Notes under the pieces: model-generated | What the model was told of the DNA's origin: nothing | Seen by the model: the letters and a program-made list of their open reading frames with translations, nothing else | Databases searched by the model: none | Shown: piece by piece, positions 1 through 12,231 of the stretch | Numbering within the stretch: the stretch's first letter is position 1 | How the letters are laid out: each line of letters opens with the position of its first letter | Source of the DNA: Odobenus rosmarus divergens | Lineage: Eukaryota > Chordata > Mammalia > Carnivora > Odobenidae | Assembly: GCF_000321225.1 (NCBI RefSeq) | Contig: NW_004450402.1 | Location: forward strand, 2,764,344 to 2,828,343 | Direction: 5' to 3' | Length of the DNA stretch: 64,000 nucleotides | Made by a program: the position numbers and the translations under genes

Positions 1-57
1 CAATTATTTTGAAAATCTATTCATGTACAACTGATGACCTATTACAAGTAAATCCTT

Positions 58-214
58 TTTTTTTTTTTTTTAATGATTTTATTTATTTATTTGACAGACA
101 GCACAAGCAGGGGGAGCTGAGCAGGGAGCCTGATGCGGGGCTTGATCCCAGGACCCTGAGATCATGACCTGAGCTGAAGGCAGATGCCTAACAACTGAGC
201 TACCCAGGCACCCC
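58..214 (-). mobile_element. Can-SINE (SINEC), antisense
   Basis: T-run tail at the left, head (CTACCCAGGCACCCCC) at the right. TSD AAGTAAATCCT on both sides (47-57 and 216-226). Confidence 0.92.
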
Positions 215-734
215 CAAGTAAATCCTCCTTAAAAAGTAAAGGATCTCAATGAAAACATACTCAAATCAGCATTCTTACAATTATATGTCAGGGAACTGCT
301 ACTATTCAGGGAACTATTCTAACTTGCAGTGCATGATTTATTTACAGAAGAAACAGATTTTATGTTCTTCTGAATTGTGTTTTAACAGTACTCATGAATA
401 TGCCCTATACATTCCAAACAACTATTAAACATTCATATTTTATGTAGATCCAGTAATGATTATGTAGCTATATAATACGGAGATACATGGAACGTAAATT
501 TTCTTTCTTTCTTAGAACATAAATCTACTTATATGATCATCCAATTTATTTATAAACAACCTTTTTTGTAAAAATCTTTTCTGTATAACAATGAGCAATC
601 TTAAAAATATAAGGAAGCATATCGCTCTAAAATCCTACTAGATTTGGTAAGCTGTACATTTTATCCTAATTACGCTTTTCAAGGTATTACTAGACTTCTG
701 CCATAACTACACCTTCCTTTATTTCATTCCCCTG

Positions 735-1146
735 ATCTTCATCAAAAGGAGAGAACTAATGGGGTGGCTGGGTGATAGACACTGGGGAAGGTATGTGCTA
801 TGGTGAGTGCTGGGAATTGTGTAAGACTGCTGAAACACAGACCTGTACCTCTGAAACAAATAATACATTATATGTTAAAAAAAAAGAAGAAGAAGATAGT
901 AGGAAGGGAAAAATGAAGGGGGGGAAATCGGAGGGGGAAACGAACCACGAGAGACGATGGAACCTGAGAAACAAACTGAGGGTTCTAGAGGGGAGGGGGG
1001 TGGGGGGATGGGTTAGCCTGGTGATGGGTATTAAAGAGGGCACATATTGCATGGAGCACTGGGTGTTATACGCAAACAATGAATCATGGAACACAACATC
1101 AAAAATTAATGATGTAATGTATGTGATTAACATAATAAAAAAATAA
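735..1146 (+). mobile_element. L1 3' end (carnivore type)
   Basis: G-rich tract (GGGAGGGGGGTGGGGGGATG), a GAGCACTGGGTGTTATA block, CAAATAATACATTATATGTT, and a terminal GATGTAATGTATGTGATTAA with an A-rich tail. These are landmarks of the carnivore L1 3' UTR, with the module present twice in slightly different form. ORFs in this stretch are not genes. Confidence 0.85.
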
Positions 1147-1703
1147 TATAAAGAAAAGGTTGAAATGAAAAAAAAAAGAGAGAAAACTAGCTATCACCTG
1201 AATTGTTTGGACTAGCAGGGATGTCTTTTCTAAGGCTCCAAACCTGGGGATATTTGGACAAAATCAGCTTAGGGCTGTGAAAAGAATGATTTTTTAAATG
1301 GTTACCTCTAGAGCCTTAGCCTAACCTAAGAGAAACTTGCATTTGGAAAATGCGGCTGTATGAATGAATCTCAAAATAATAATGCTGAGTGATTCAGGTC
1401 ATAGATAACATCTTTCCTGAGCCTGTCAGTTTAAGAATCCCATCTCCCCTCTCCAGAGTGGGGACTGAGCCCCTGCTTCCCCATGGGCAGTATTCACTAG
1501 AAGAACCATCCAGCCAAGCCCTCCCGACAAAGTAAGGGCGAAGTTAAGGTCGGAAAAAGCAACGAAACCAACTAAATGTAGTATTGAAGAGTTGACAATA
1601 TTGGTGTAAGAATTAACCATGGAAAGGGAAAAGGGCCACCTTTTCCCCCTCAAAACTGAACAAAAAGAGATTTCAGTCCATAATAAGTTAAAAGATTACT
1701 TAC

Positions 1704-1799
1704 CACCAAGGTGGGTGCTGTCAATAATCCCCAAGCAAAAAACTCCAAAAAGATGACGATCACCGCATGGTAGACACTAGGAGAACCTATTCCTTGAGG
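1704..1799 (-). CDS. MFSD14A: MFSD14A coding exon 2 (partial gene)
   Basis: Encodes residues 29-60 of MFSD14A (HIAT1), a multi-pass major facilitator superfamily protein; mouse work links it to acrosome formation in sperm, and its substrate is not established. Read on the minus strand, an AG acceptor (1801-1800) precedes CCT CAA GGA and the exon ends ACC TTG GTG before a GTAAGT donor (1703 downward). It is exactly 32 codons, PQGIGSPSVYHAV then IVIFLEFFAWGLLTAPTLV, which is the first transmembrane helix. It joins in phase 0 to exon 1 about 14 kb upstream. The following exon, expected to start with LHETFP, was not found between here and position 1, so the gene runs out of the window. Confidence 0.96.
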
Positions 1800-2179
1800 C
1801 TATAAAAAGAAATTTGCAAAAAGTTAACAGTGCATTCCAGAATTACTAACAATTATGGCAATAGTCGATATTTATTCATTGAGATCCTACATGTACTGGC
1901 ACTATGTGAAACGTCTGAACACTTACTGTCCCTGTCCTCAAGGTAAATACATCACATAAGCACAGTGTGCAGTGGTAACACACAGAGTCCCAGGTAGGGG
2001 TGGGACTATCAGACTTCCTGGAGGCAGATGAAAAGGGGGGGGGAGGGGAAGGGGCGGTCCACGACAAGAGAGGTCAAGGCCGCAGCCTATACAAAGGCTG
2101 CAAGGCTGGGGGGCAGGAGGCCGGACAGGACTCCTATAGTTCAGTACAACTGGAACATGGGCCGCACAGCGGGAGCAGC

Positions 2180-2330
2180 TAGAGGCGAGCAGGGACTAAC
2201 TTCCATGCTCAGGAGTCTATAGTTCATTCTGAAGGCAATGGGGAGCCGCTAAAGGATGTTAAGTAAGACTCACGTGATCAGATAAAAGTTTTAAGAAAGA
2301 TCATTCTGGCAAAGGTGTAGCAGTTGGATG
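2180..2330 (-). mobile_element. L2 fragment, antisense
   Basis: GGCAATGGGGAGCCGCTAAA then GATCAGATAAAAG and AAGATCATTCTGGC is the complement of a well-known part of L2. Confidence 0.65.
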
Positions 2331-2544
2331 ATAAAGGAGCAAAACTGAGGAAAGTTAATAGTTAGAAGGCTACTGCACTAACCCCAAAACATAAACGAAG
2401 CATGTAGCAAGAATAACATGGCTTGAAAGCAGAACAGTCCCCAGAGCAGCCACATTAGAGACCTGGGATTTGACATACAGAAGAAAGAAAAATACAAAAT
2501 GGAGTTTATACTGCTGCTAGCAGTGTCTTAAGAATTACTTCAGT

Positions 2545-2629
2545 TGTCAAACAGTGAATCGTGGAACACTATATCAAAAACTAATGATGTAATGTATGGT
2601 GACTAACATAACATAAAAAATTAAATTTA
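2545..2629 (+). mobile_element. L1 3' tail fragment
   Basis: GTGAATCGTGGAACACTATA, then AACTAATGATGTAATGTATG and an A-rich tail. A Can-SINE is inserted directly after it. Confidence 0.8.
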
Positions 2630-2828
2630 GGGTGCCTGGGTGGCTCAGTTGGTTAAGCGACTGCCTTCGGCTCAGGTCATGATCCTGGAGTCCCGGGATC
2701 GAGTCCCACATCGGGCTCCCTGCTCGGCAGGGAGTCTGCTTCTCCCTCTGACCCTCTTCCCTCTCGTGCTCTCTATCTCTCATTCTCTCTCTCTCAAATA
2801 AATAAATAAAATCTTAAAAAAAAAAAAG
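2630..2828 (+). mobile_element. Can-SINE, sense
   Basis: Head GGGTGCCTGGGTGGCTCAG, CT-rich body, AAATAAATAAAATCTTAAAA tail. Inserted at the end of an L1 tail. Confidence 0.92.
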
Positions 2829-3234
2829 AATTACTTCAGTTGTTGAATTTCATATTCTAAGGGCAATATTAAATTGATGGCAAAGCAAATGACCTATAAC
2901 ATTAACTCAGTCTCCACTAACAGGTTTCTACAATAAAAAGACAAGTTTAATCAATATATACTACAAAGTCATACATAAGTTGTAAAGTATATTCAACAGT
3001 CTTATGTGGAAACTATTAAGGATTTGGATTTCTCTATACACTAAAACTGATGCCACATCATTTTAATACTGTCATAATATATCATCATTATTTTAAAAAA
3101 CAGATAACTCTCCTAACCTTCAGAATTTAGGTATTTGAAAACCCCTTTGGTAAAACTTGCAGTTTAGGAATTTGAGACAACAGAGGTGGGGCACACAAGA
3201 GGTGAAGGACCATGGCTGGGAATAAATTTGTTCA

Positions 3235-4265
3235 AGATCTCATTCATTCAACAAACATTTACAGAGAACCTACTATGTACCAGAGGTGCGGGATTACAAA
3301 AACCATTAAAACATACCCCCTGATCTCAAGGAATTCACAGTCCAGAGAGGAAAAAACCTCATTATACATCATCTGCTTAAGTGCAAATGCAATAAAAGAG
3401 ATACATACAAGTAAGGAAGCAAGGAAAGAGTACTGCAAGAAAAGCAGGTAGTGTGGACAATCTCACCAGAGAAAACTGTAATGAAACAGAGAAGCACCAT
3501 GACAGTTGAAGGCTAATGGAGAATAAAGTAATAATCATGGAGTAAAGAAAGGAAGGCAGAAGAGGTAGCCTCTAAGCTTTGTTAAGGAGTTTCTCATCAT
3601 TACTCTAGAGACACAATGAACCACTGAAGGGTTTCAAGCAAGAGAATGGTGTGATCGGACCTGCATTTTTCAGTACACCATGATGATTTCCTAAAGTTGG
3701 AAACCGAGGAACAAACTGCATATAAAAGAAGGCTATTTCAATCAGTTCCAACAAGAGATGATGAGGGCATGAAACGGGAGTAGCAAGGACACCGGAGGGG
3801 AAGGAATGGATACAAGTACAGAGAATATGAAAGTAGCAGCACTTGATAAATCTGGGAGGGAGAGTGAAGAATGACTTCTGAGTTTTTAGCTTGGTTGTCT
3901 ACTAGTGGAAGCTGGGAACATCGCAGCTCTTTTTCCCCCAAGAGGCTCAGATTTACTTCAGGTCCTATCTAAGACACTGCCCCTTGTATTTGAAACATTT
4001 CTGTTGTCTTTTGAGGACTAAAACTAATGAAGTCAGCAGGATGATGTCTGAAACCACCAGAATGGGTGAGATTATAGGGAGAAGAGGAAAAGGGAAAGAA
4101 GTGGGCTAAGATCGAACTCTAAGAAACACCAACATTTAATGGGCAGAGGAAAACAAACCGTGAAGAAAATAAAGAAGGAACAAATCAGAGAAATATCAGG
4201 ACACTTAAGAGAATACAGTGTTACAGATGACAAAGGATCAGTTTTAAGGAAGGGGTGATATCCGG
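3235..4265 (-). mobile_element. L2 fragments, antisense
   Basis: Starts with the complement of the L2 3' end (ATTCATTCAACAAACATTTA, CCTACTATGTACCAGAG) and continues with ACCACTGAAGGGTTTCAAGC and AGAAACACCAACATTTAAT blocks further into L2. Diverged and non-coding. Confidence 0.7.
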
Positions 4266-4318
4266 TACCAAACAGAGCAAATACAGGTAATTTAAAATAA
4301 GGTCAAAACACAGCTCTA

Positions 4319-4508
4319 GGGGCGCCTGGGTGGCTCAGTGGTTAAGCATCTACCTTCGGCTCAGGTCATGATCCGAGTCCTGGGATCGAGCCCCGCATCG
4401 GGCTCCCTGCTCTGCGGGAAGCCTGCTTCTCCCTCTCGCACTCCCCCTGCTTGTGTTCCCTCTCTCGCTGTGTCTCTCTGTCAAATACATAAATAAAATC
4501 TTAAAAAC
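4319..4508 (+). mobile_element. Can-SINE, sense
   Basis: Full length. TSD AAAACACAGCTCTAGG, with one mismatch in the right copy. Confidence 0.93.
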
Positions 4509-4789
4509 AAAACACAGCCCTAGGATTTAGTAAGGTCCAAACTGGGTTTTGTTTACCACTCAGCACTCAGTGAAAAATGCCTAGAACTTCTCAGGACCTT
4601 TAACATGCTAATTTACATTATGAATTTCCAAGAAGATACAGTATGCACTGTATTCCAAACTTGATGGAACCCTTCTTTCATATAACAGATAGTATCTTGT
4701 GGCCATTTGAGTTCCTTGTAAAACTATTTGGGAAATGCTGATAAAAAGATGATAATTATATAAAAATGTGTATAAATATAAACACAGAG

Positions 4790-5542
4790 CAAAAAAACTG
4801 GAAGGAAATGATAAAAGTTACAAGTGGCTGTGTCAGGGAAGAGCACTCAAACAGTTGAGGAGAATGTCAGGGAAGGCTTCTTAGGAAGTTAGGCAGTATT
4901 ATCTGACACCTGGAAGTCGAGTGGGAAAGATGTTGGGACTGTCAGGTGTACATGCATGTTTGGGGGGTAGGATGTCAGTGGAGGATAATGATGGCCACGA
5001 GTGTCTGAGGTAAAGGGAACAGCATATGCAAAGGCCAGAAGAAGGAAACATCACAGTTTCTTCTGTTGAAAGAATGTCTAAGGAGGAGAGTGGTAAAAGA
5101 GGCTGAGAGGAGGAGAGGTGAAACTGAAAAGGTGATTTGCAAAAGGCCTCTTCAGTCATATGCAGACCTCTAACTTGCAGGCAGCAGGGTAACTGAAACA
5201 TTTCAAGCCAGAGAGTTAACATCACATTATGGGACTGTCTTTTTGGAACAGTAACTTTCACTGCAGGGTGGCAAAGAGTTTGAAAGGGAGGGAGGAAGAC
5301 CAGAAGGCAGGCTATTGAAGAAATAACAGGGGAGAGGTAATAGTAACTGGAATAAGATAGTAGGAATGGAGAAAGTGAATGGATACAAAAAAACACTTAA
5401 GAGGTTGAATCAAAAGGACTCTGCGACTGACTAGATGTAGCAGAGGACAATAAGGGAAGATCAAAGATGAAAAGATAAGATTTCTGTGGTTTAGTCAGCC
5501 AGACTGTGAGGAAAGAGGAAAGAACAAAAGATTAGTTCATTT
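4790..5542 (-). mobile_element. L2 fragment, antisense
   Basis: GTCAGGGAAGGCTTCTTAGG then AGGGAACAGCATATGCAAAG and GGCCAGAAG follow the antisense L2 order. A 165-codon minus-strand ORF here is L2-derived chance, not a gene. Confidence 0.65.
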
Positions 5543-5543
5543 T

Positions 5544-5725
5544 TTCAAGATTTTATCTTACAGAAAGAGAGAGAGAGCGCGCGCGCACAAGCAGGGGGAG
5601 CGGGAAAGGGAGCAGCAGGCTTCCCAATGCGCAGGGAGCCCAATGTGGGGCTCGATCCCAGGACCCTGGGATCATGACCTGAGCCAAAGGCAGACACTTA
5701 ACTGACTGAGCCACGTAGGCGCCCC
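5544..5725 (-). mobile_element. Can-SINE, antisense
   Basis: Head GAGCCACGTAGGCGCCCC at the right. An imperfect TSD of the AAGATTAGTTCATTTT type is seen. Contains a GA/GC run. Confidence 0.88.
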
Positions 5726-5917
5726 AAGATCAATTCATTTTAGGCAAACTAGTTTGAGAAAAACATGTACAACTGAATTTGAAGACGACAAACTGAGGAA
5801 GACATGGAAGAAATGAAGATTAATATCTAGATAAAGCATTCATAAAAACCAATACAAAATGGATGACACCATAAAAATATAACAGATAAAAATAATTTTA
5901 ACAATAGCTAATAACAG

Positions 5918-6087
5918 GGGTGTCTGGGTGTCTCAGTTGGTTAGCATCTGCCTTTGGCTCAGGTCATGATCCCAGGATCCTGGGACTGAGCCCCGCATCG
6001 GGCTCTCTGCTCAGTGGAGAGCCTGCTTCTCTCTCTGCCTGCCGCTACCCCTGCTTGGGCTCACTCTTGCTCTCTAAAAAAAAAAAG
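5918..6087 (+). mobile_element. Can-SINE, sense, diverged
   Basis: Head GGGGTGTCTGGGTGTCTCAG, with AGCTAATAA flanking both sides. Confidence 0.88.
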
Positions 6088-6569
6088 CTAATAATTCTAT
6101 CCTGTGGAAATAACCGAGCATTCAGAAAAAGCTCTACCATTAAGATAGTCACAGCAGCATCATTTACAGAAGGAAATATGGAAATCTAAATGTTCAATCT
6201 TTAAGTCAGACAGAATATGCTGCAAAAATTGTTTATGGATCATCTTTAATGATATGTGAAAATGCTCATGGCAATGTTAAGTTTAAAAAAATAAAAGCAG
6301 GATATAAAATTGTATGTGTAGAATAATTTCAACTATGAAAAACAAAATAAAAGCTCACCTCAATGTTAATTAGGTAGCAATTTTAAGGGACATCTTTTCT
6401 AATAAGCATGCCTATACTTTAAATATGAGGAAAATGTTTTGCTTAAGAGAAAAACTGTAAAAACTGGAATGGAAAAAGATAGGTAGTTAGATATACTGTC
6501 CCTTCTGAGCTATTCTCTCATTATTTCCCAGAATTGGGAGGAAAAAGTATGTGTATGTGTGTGTGTGTG

Positions 6570-6784
6570 TATCTTAAGATTTATGAGCAAGTGCGTGTGC
6601 ACAGCACACACACACGCACGTGGAGGGAGGGGCAGAGAGAGAATCCCCAGGCAGACTCCCCACTGAGCAGGGTGCCCCAAGGGAAGCCTGACTTGGGGGC
6701 TCCATCCCACAACCCATGAGATCATAACCTGAGCCCGAAACCAAGAGTTGGATGCTCAACTGACTGAGCCATCCAGGCACCCCT
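6570..6784 (-). mobile_element. Can-SINE, older antisense copy
   Basis: The body differs (ACCAAGAGTTGGATGCTCAA subtype) and holds GT/CA runs. Head GAGCCATCCAGGCACCCC at the right. Confidence 0.85.
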
Positions 6785-6926
6785 ATATACATATTTTTAA
6801 AGCAAGGGATGGGGGGAGAGATAGGGATATTTGCTTATCCTAAAGTACTAGTAATTTTGAGAGCTGTATTATATCTATATTCATCTGTTTTGTTTTGAAT
6901 AAATTCAAAAGTAATACAAGATGTTG

Positions 6927-7054
6927 GGGGCGCCTGGGTGGCTCAGTCAGTTAAGTGACTGACTCTTGATCTCAGCTCAGGTCTTGAGTTCAAGCCCTGC
7001 ACTGGGCTCCACACTGGGAGTGGAGACTCCTTAGGGGGGTTAAAAAAAAAAGGT
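6927..7054 (+). mobile_element. Short Can-SINE, sense
   Basis: Lacks the CT-rich block (older short subtype). TSD AAGTAATACAAGAT against AGGTAATACAAGAT. Confidence 0.88.
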
Positions 7055-7077
7055 AATACAAGATCTTAATAAAATTG

Positions 7078-7272
7078 GGGCGCCTGGGTGGCTCAGTCAG
7101 GCGTCTGCCTTTGGCTTGGGTCGTGATCCCGGGGTCCTGGGATCGAGCCCCGCATCAGGCTCCCTGCTCTGCAGGAAGCCTGCTTCTCCCTCTCCCACTC
7201 CCCCTGCTTGTGTTCCCTCTCTTGCTGTGTCTCTCTCTGTCAAATAAATAAATAAAATCTTTAAAAAAAAAA
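7078..7272 (+). mobile_element. Can-SINE, sense
   Basis: TSD AAGATCTTAATAAAATTG on both sides. Four bases (TTAA) are missing after CTCAGTCAG. Confidence 0.92.
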
Positions 7273-7999
7273 GATCTTAATAAAATTGACAATTAAAAAA
7301 TATTTTACTGATTTAAAATTACAAATACTTCTAGGTAGGACTTTTGACACAAGGGCTAGTGGTTTTAATGGAATACCTATCCACAAGCAAAATCCCAGGA
7401 CAATTAGGGAAAGAATACCAGGGTCATGGCCTGGGCAGAAAGACCAGGGGAAGGTTCATAGACAAATAGGTGCAGCTATTTGACCAGTGAGTAGTTACCG
7501 CATCAAGAGTAGAGAATTCAGATCATAATGAGATTGTATCAACAGATGACATCTGAAGATGCTCAAGAGAATTCAAAGAGGTACGAAGTGGAAAATTCTG
7601 AAGAAGATAAATCTGAACATAAAGTACCACACACCCAACTCCAAATGCCAAGATATGCCACCTACAACCATAATGATTACTATACCAAAAGTCCTCCATT
7701 CAGCTGAGTAATTTCTCTCTTATAGAGATATGGTTTCATGGCAGTCACCTCTAACTTCAATCTCAGAAGTCAGGGACAATTTCCTTTAACCCTACCTCCC
7801 TACCTCCACCCTCCAATCTAATTCCCATTTTCCAAATCATATTTTCCATTTGTAACAGAATATGATTTCATCATCCAGGTTTTTGGCGAAGTCTTTTAAA
7901 ATCGACTTACTTATTCTTCTAGCCTATTAAACAAGATAACTTCCACAAACTTTTATCTGTATTACTGAAAACTTATAATGGTTTACATTCAAAATCTTA

Positions 8000-8140
8000 T
8001 TTCCTCTTCCTAACAACTTTTCCAGCTGGACATTATCATCTCCATTTTACAGTCTAATGCAGCAAATAAGAGACAGAATGGAATTTATCCAGGCAACTCC
8101 AGGGCCCAAGTCTGGAGTTATGCTGGTTGCAGTGGTTAGG
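8000..8140 (-). mobile_element. MIR, antisense
   Basis: ATTATCATCTCCATTTTACA is the complement of the MIR core region. Short and diverged. Confidence 0.55.
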
Positions 8141-8799
8141 TTACACTGAATACGTTGCCACAGGCTGTTACTCTTTTAAGTGGAGGGATCCAGTTTTTCC
8201 CATTTTGGTATTCAGTGTATAGCACAATGCCTGGTATAGAAAGGGTATTACATGACCATGGATTGACTGATAGCCCTAATCATGCAGTCACTAAGCTGCT
8301 AGGGAAATTTAGTCACTTTACCTCTCTCAGCAGTAAGAGGTGAACTATTAATCTCTTACCTAAATCCTTATCTAGCTCCCAAATTTTGAGTCTATGATTG
8401 CCTAATCCATATGGGTTTATGAATCCAGCAGTTATTATGCAGGATGTTGACTTTAATAACTTATGTTGTATATTTATCAGTGTGAATGAACCAGGGGCTT
8501 ATGTAGACTGTTGGCCAGGAGTCAGAAATAATTCTACCTATAACTGGGCATTATAATCTCATTTGTTAAATAGAATTTATCTTGTGAGTAAACAATGAGA
8601 ATAAGCTATACTGAGGCTCATTCTTCAAAACAACTGGCCTAGGCTATTAAAAATTGTCATATCATAAAAAACACAAAAAAGTTATTCTAGACTGAAGAGG
8701 CATGGCAACTAATGTAATGATTAAATTCTGTATCCAAAAAAAGGCAACTCTAAGGGAGGTTACTCGGACAATTAGAGAAATGTCACTATAGCCAATATA

Positions 8800-9115
8800 T
8801 TATCTAATAGTATTGTATTAATGTTAAATTTTCTGAATGTGGTGATAATATTGTGGTCATGTGGGAGAATATCCTTTATCTTAGGTGACACATTCTCAAT
8901 GTTTTAGGGGTAAAGTGTCTTGATGTCTACAACTAACTCTCTAATAGTTCAGAAAAAAATATGAATATATATGGAGAAAGGAAAAACAAATGTGGCAAAA
9001 TGTTACTTTGTGACTGTGAATCTATGGGATAGGGAAACGAATACTCATTATGCTATTTTTGCAACTTTTCTGTAGTTTTGAACATTCTCGAAATAAAAGT
9101 TGGGGAAAAAAACAT
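8800..9115 (+). mobile_element. Old L1 3' UTR remnant
   Basis: Contains a GTGTCTTGATGTCTACAAC block and ends GCAACTTTTCTGTAGTTTTG then AAATAAAAGTTGGGGAAAA, the usual end of older mammalian L1 3' UTRs. Confidence 0.65.
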
Positions 9116-9857
9116 GGTAAGAACTAAAATAAGGTATAAGGCAGAATAATTTTGAACTTAGAATTTAATACTGACAAGTTATCAATCAAAAATGAGGGTA
9201 AAATATAGCTTTAAAAAAAAACACTGAATTTTCTCTGAACAATACACAACTAAGCTAAAATAAGATAATGTAAAAGTCTCACACACACAAAAAAGACAAA
9301 GATGTTTAGTTACAGGCATCTAAGAATTATAGTTTTTCATAGAAGAACATTAAAAAAAAAAGTGTAACTACAAAGCTGCTTTCATGGGATCCTGACACAT
9401 TATGGCATAACTAAAGGAAATGTAAAACTTTACTGCTAGTATCTGGTATCATGTTTCTTTCTCACAAAGTCAAGTGGTGCTTTTCTTATTTTCTCTGACT
9501 TTAATCAAGCAAAGCAAGATATATTACCTCTGGAGAGCAAAAAGAAAACAAAACCAATCCTCAATTTCCTGGAAGTATGACTCACCATAAACATGTTGTA
9601 ACACAATTATACTAATTAAGCCATTTTGACTTAATTTGCAGTGAGACTTTAGATTTTACTTATATGCTACGGATCAATTTTAAAGACAGATATTTAATAT
9701 CTGTATAATCACAGAAGTGAAGAGATATTGGTTAGATTGGTCCTAAATAGAAATTAAACACACTTCTTAAACATATTCAACAAAAATATGATGAGATCAA
9801 GTTTTACTCTTAAAAAACAAAACTAGAGCTTAAGATTGTATTACCTTGTGGTAAATT

Positions 9858-9970
9858 TTTTTTTTTTAAGATTTATTTGTAAGTAATCTCTACACCCAAC
9901 GTGGGGCTCAAACTTACAACCCGAAGATCAAGAATTGCATGCTCCACCAAATGAGCCAGCCAGGATCCCC
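9858..9970 (-). mobile_element. Short Can-SINE, antisense
   Basis: TSD CTTTGTGGTAAATTTT (left copy CCTTGTGGTAAATTTT). Short subtype with ATCAAGAATTGCATGCTC. Confidence 0.88.
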
Positions 9971-10717
9971 ACTTTGTGGTAAATTTTGAAAAGATTAAGC
10001 AACATATCACATCCCCCTCCATTCTTAGGAGGAAAAGATGTAACCATTAAATCAAGTTAAGCCATCATTACATTAAGTGCTTCCCCATGAACATCTTTAA
10101 TGGGTTACATGGTTCAAATGACTACAAATTGAACTAACACTGTAAAATAAAATCAAAAATAAAAAACCACCATCGACACAAACATCAAACTGTCATCAAC
10201 ATCTAGGATGGAGACTAAACTTGATGTGATCTCTAGTCAATTTACACAGCTAAATGAAATATTACCTACCACCCCTTATTTTATAAAAAGACTCCCTAAG
10301 AAGGGAAAGTATTTCATGTGGTAGAATTCATAATTGTTTTTATACATTATTAATAAAGTAGACCCATTACTTAGAATAAGCTACTACATCTGGCCCTCAA
10401 AGAGACAAAACAATTTCAGGGATCTTGATATACCCTGGCTGCAATTGTCAAATGTTACTTTGACAATTCTAGGTCAAAATAATGCTAAAAGACAACTTGA
10501 GCTTTTAAATAATAGAAAAACTTAATTCATAAATACCTGTCAGAATACTACCTGGAAAAAGCTATTCTTTTTTACTTAAACTTCAAAATTTGGTAGCTGT
10601 AAATGAGTTACAGTTCAACTATTAGTGAATTTCTGCAGATGCTATGATTATTGGGAAGCAGGTCTTCAAACTGTATTAGGATGAACTGGATATATAATCT
10701 AAAAAAACTGCTTACTG

Positions 10718-10916
10718 GGGAGCCTGGGTGCCTCAGTCCGTTAAGCGTCTGCCTTCGGCTCAGGTCATGATCCCAGAGTCCTGGGACTGAGTCACACATC
10801 GGGCTCCCTGCTCGGTGGGAGGCCTGCTTCTCCCCCTCCCACTCCCCCTGCTTGTGTTCCCTCTCTCGCGCTGTCTCTCTCTCTCTGTCAAATAAATAAA
10901 ATCTTTAAAAAAAAAA
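10718..10916 (+). mobile_element. Can-SINE, sense
   Basis: TSD AAAAACTGCTTACT on both sides. Confidence 0.92.
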
Positions 10917-11039
10917 AAACTGCTTACTAATTTATCCCCAAGCATATTAACTAAAGCAAATGTTGAACCATACAATGGAGCTAAGGAGGTAAGTCATTCA
11001 TGGTACTGTCTGACGTAAGTTTACCAAAAATAGTAATAT

Positions 11040-11525
11040 ACATCCTGATGTTTCTAGGCATGGGCTGGTGAGTTCAAAGAACACTGGCTTTTTGAAGGCA
11101 CTGTGGCCCTCCTCATGGTTTATATGCTAACAACTAGGGGCTAACTATCTATTTAGCAGCTCTCTGGGGACTAGGAGTTATCCTTTAACTGCCTCAGCCA
11201 TCTTTGTAGGTGAAGGATGCAAAGGATCAGAGCTTGGGTCCAGACTTGAAATGGTTGCTGACTCCTATTTATGTACTTAAACTCAGAGATACAAGGAATA
11301 AAAATCTGGTGCTCTGCTTCTCCGGGTATATTTCATCTTGCAAATACCAATTTTACTTTTTTCAGGTACTGCCAACGAAGCAATTCACACATGCTGTGCT
11401 TTCTATCAGATCTTTAAAGTCATTTTACCAATTTATTTGTGAAAAAAATGGACATTTTTCACTTTGTTGGAGATGCAGTCCCACAAACTGTACTAACAAA
11501 ATAAAGATCATGTAAAAAAACAAGC
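11040..11525 (+). other. Unrecognised segment ending in AATAAA and an A-run
   Basis: An open 101-codon frame (11210-11515) runs up to AATAAAGATCATGTAAAAAA. The polyadenylation-like end could mean an old retrocopy of a 3' UTR. The protein frame matches nothing I know, and no flanking duplications were found, so it may be chance. Confidence 0.2.
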
Positions 11526-11663
11526 AAACTTCAAAAAATCATTTAAAAGTTTTTTGACAATACAAATAAATACCTCATCTATGTTACTCTTTAGCTCTTA
11601 GCCTCTAACAGGAATGTTCATAAACAATCTGGTGATAAATACATGGTTAGAATTTAACAACAA

Positions 11664-11860
11664 GGGCGCCTGGGTGGCTCAGTCATTAAGCGTCTGCCTT
11701 CGGCTCAGGTCATGATTCCAGGGTCCTGGGATCGAGTCCCACATCGGGCTCCTTGCTCAGTGGGAACCCTGCTTCTCCCTCTCCCACTCCCCCTGCTTGT
11801 GTTCCTGCTCTCACTATGTCTCTGTCAAATAAATAAATAAAATCTTTAAAAAAAAAAAAA
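11664..11860 (+). mobile_element. Can-SINE, sense
   Basis: TSD AGAATTTAACAACAA on both sides, identical; a young copy. Confidence 0.94.
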
Positions 11861-11910
11861 GAATTTAACAACAAAACTGGAAGTATTCTAAAATGTTAGA
11901 ATGCACTTTT

Positions 11911-12231
11911 TTTAATAATTAACTTTATTAGTTTCTTAATGTGTACATTGGCTTTCTATTTGAAGTCTTTGCCTTTTTTTTTTTTTTAAGATACCAAGGA
12001 CCCAAAATACTGTTCAGAGATGTGAAATATGATGATATAGCCTCAGACACCTGACTGAATGAATCCACCCACCAGTGGAACTTACACANNNNNNNNNNNN
12101 NNNNNNNNNNNNNNNNNNNNNNNNNNNNNNNNNNNNNNAGGGAGCCCGATGCGGGACTCAATCCCAGGACCCTGGGATCATGACCTGAGCCGAAGGCAGA
12201 AGCCCAACCAACTGAGCCATCCATGCGACCC
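11911..12231 (-). mobile_element. Can-SINE, antisense, carrying a gap and extra 3' sequence
   Basis: TSD TAGAATGCACTTTT at about 11898 and 12231. From the left there are about 65 non-SINE bases, a T-run, AAGAT, then the misplaced copy of 13.15 kb, the N run, and the SINE head half from AGGGAGCCCGATGCGG. Confidence 0.75.
12089..12138. other. Assembly gap (run of N)
   Basis: About 50 undetermined bases. The 98 bases left of it (about 11992-12088) duplicate 13148-13245, which suggests the gap edge is misassembled. Confidence 0.98.

Larger units (their letters stand above)
1..1703 (-). other. MFSD14A: MFSD14A intron 2 (partial)
   Basis: Continues from the GTAAGT donor at 1703 to the window edge. 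It contains one antisense Can-SINE at the start and an L1 3' end at about 735-1145. The rest (217-735 and 1150-1700) is unremarkable AT-rich sequence with no exon seen. Confidence 0.85.

Noticed and set aside
772..1146. 124-codon plus-strand ORF
   Set aside because: Entirely inside the L1 3' UTR; Lys/Glu/Gly-rich translation of a purine-rich tract.
4899..5396. 165-codon minus-strand ORF
   Set aside because: Lies in an antisense L2 remnant; low-complexity Leu/Ser/Pro composition and no recognisable protein.
11210..11515. 101-codon ORF ending near AATAAA
   Set aside because: Considered as a retrogene, but the protein is unfamiliar and no TSD was found; kept only as a low-confidence segment.
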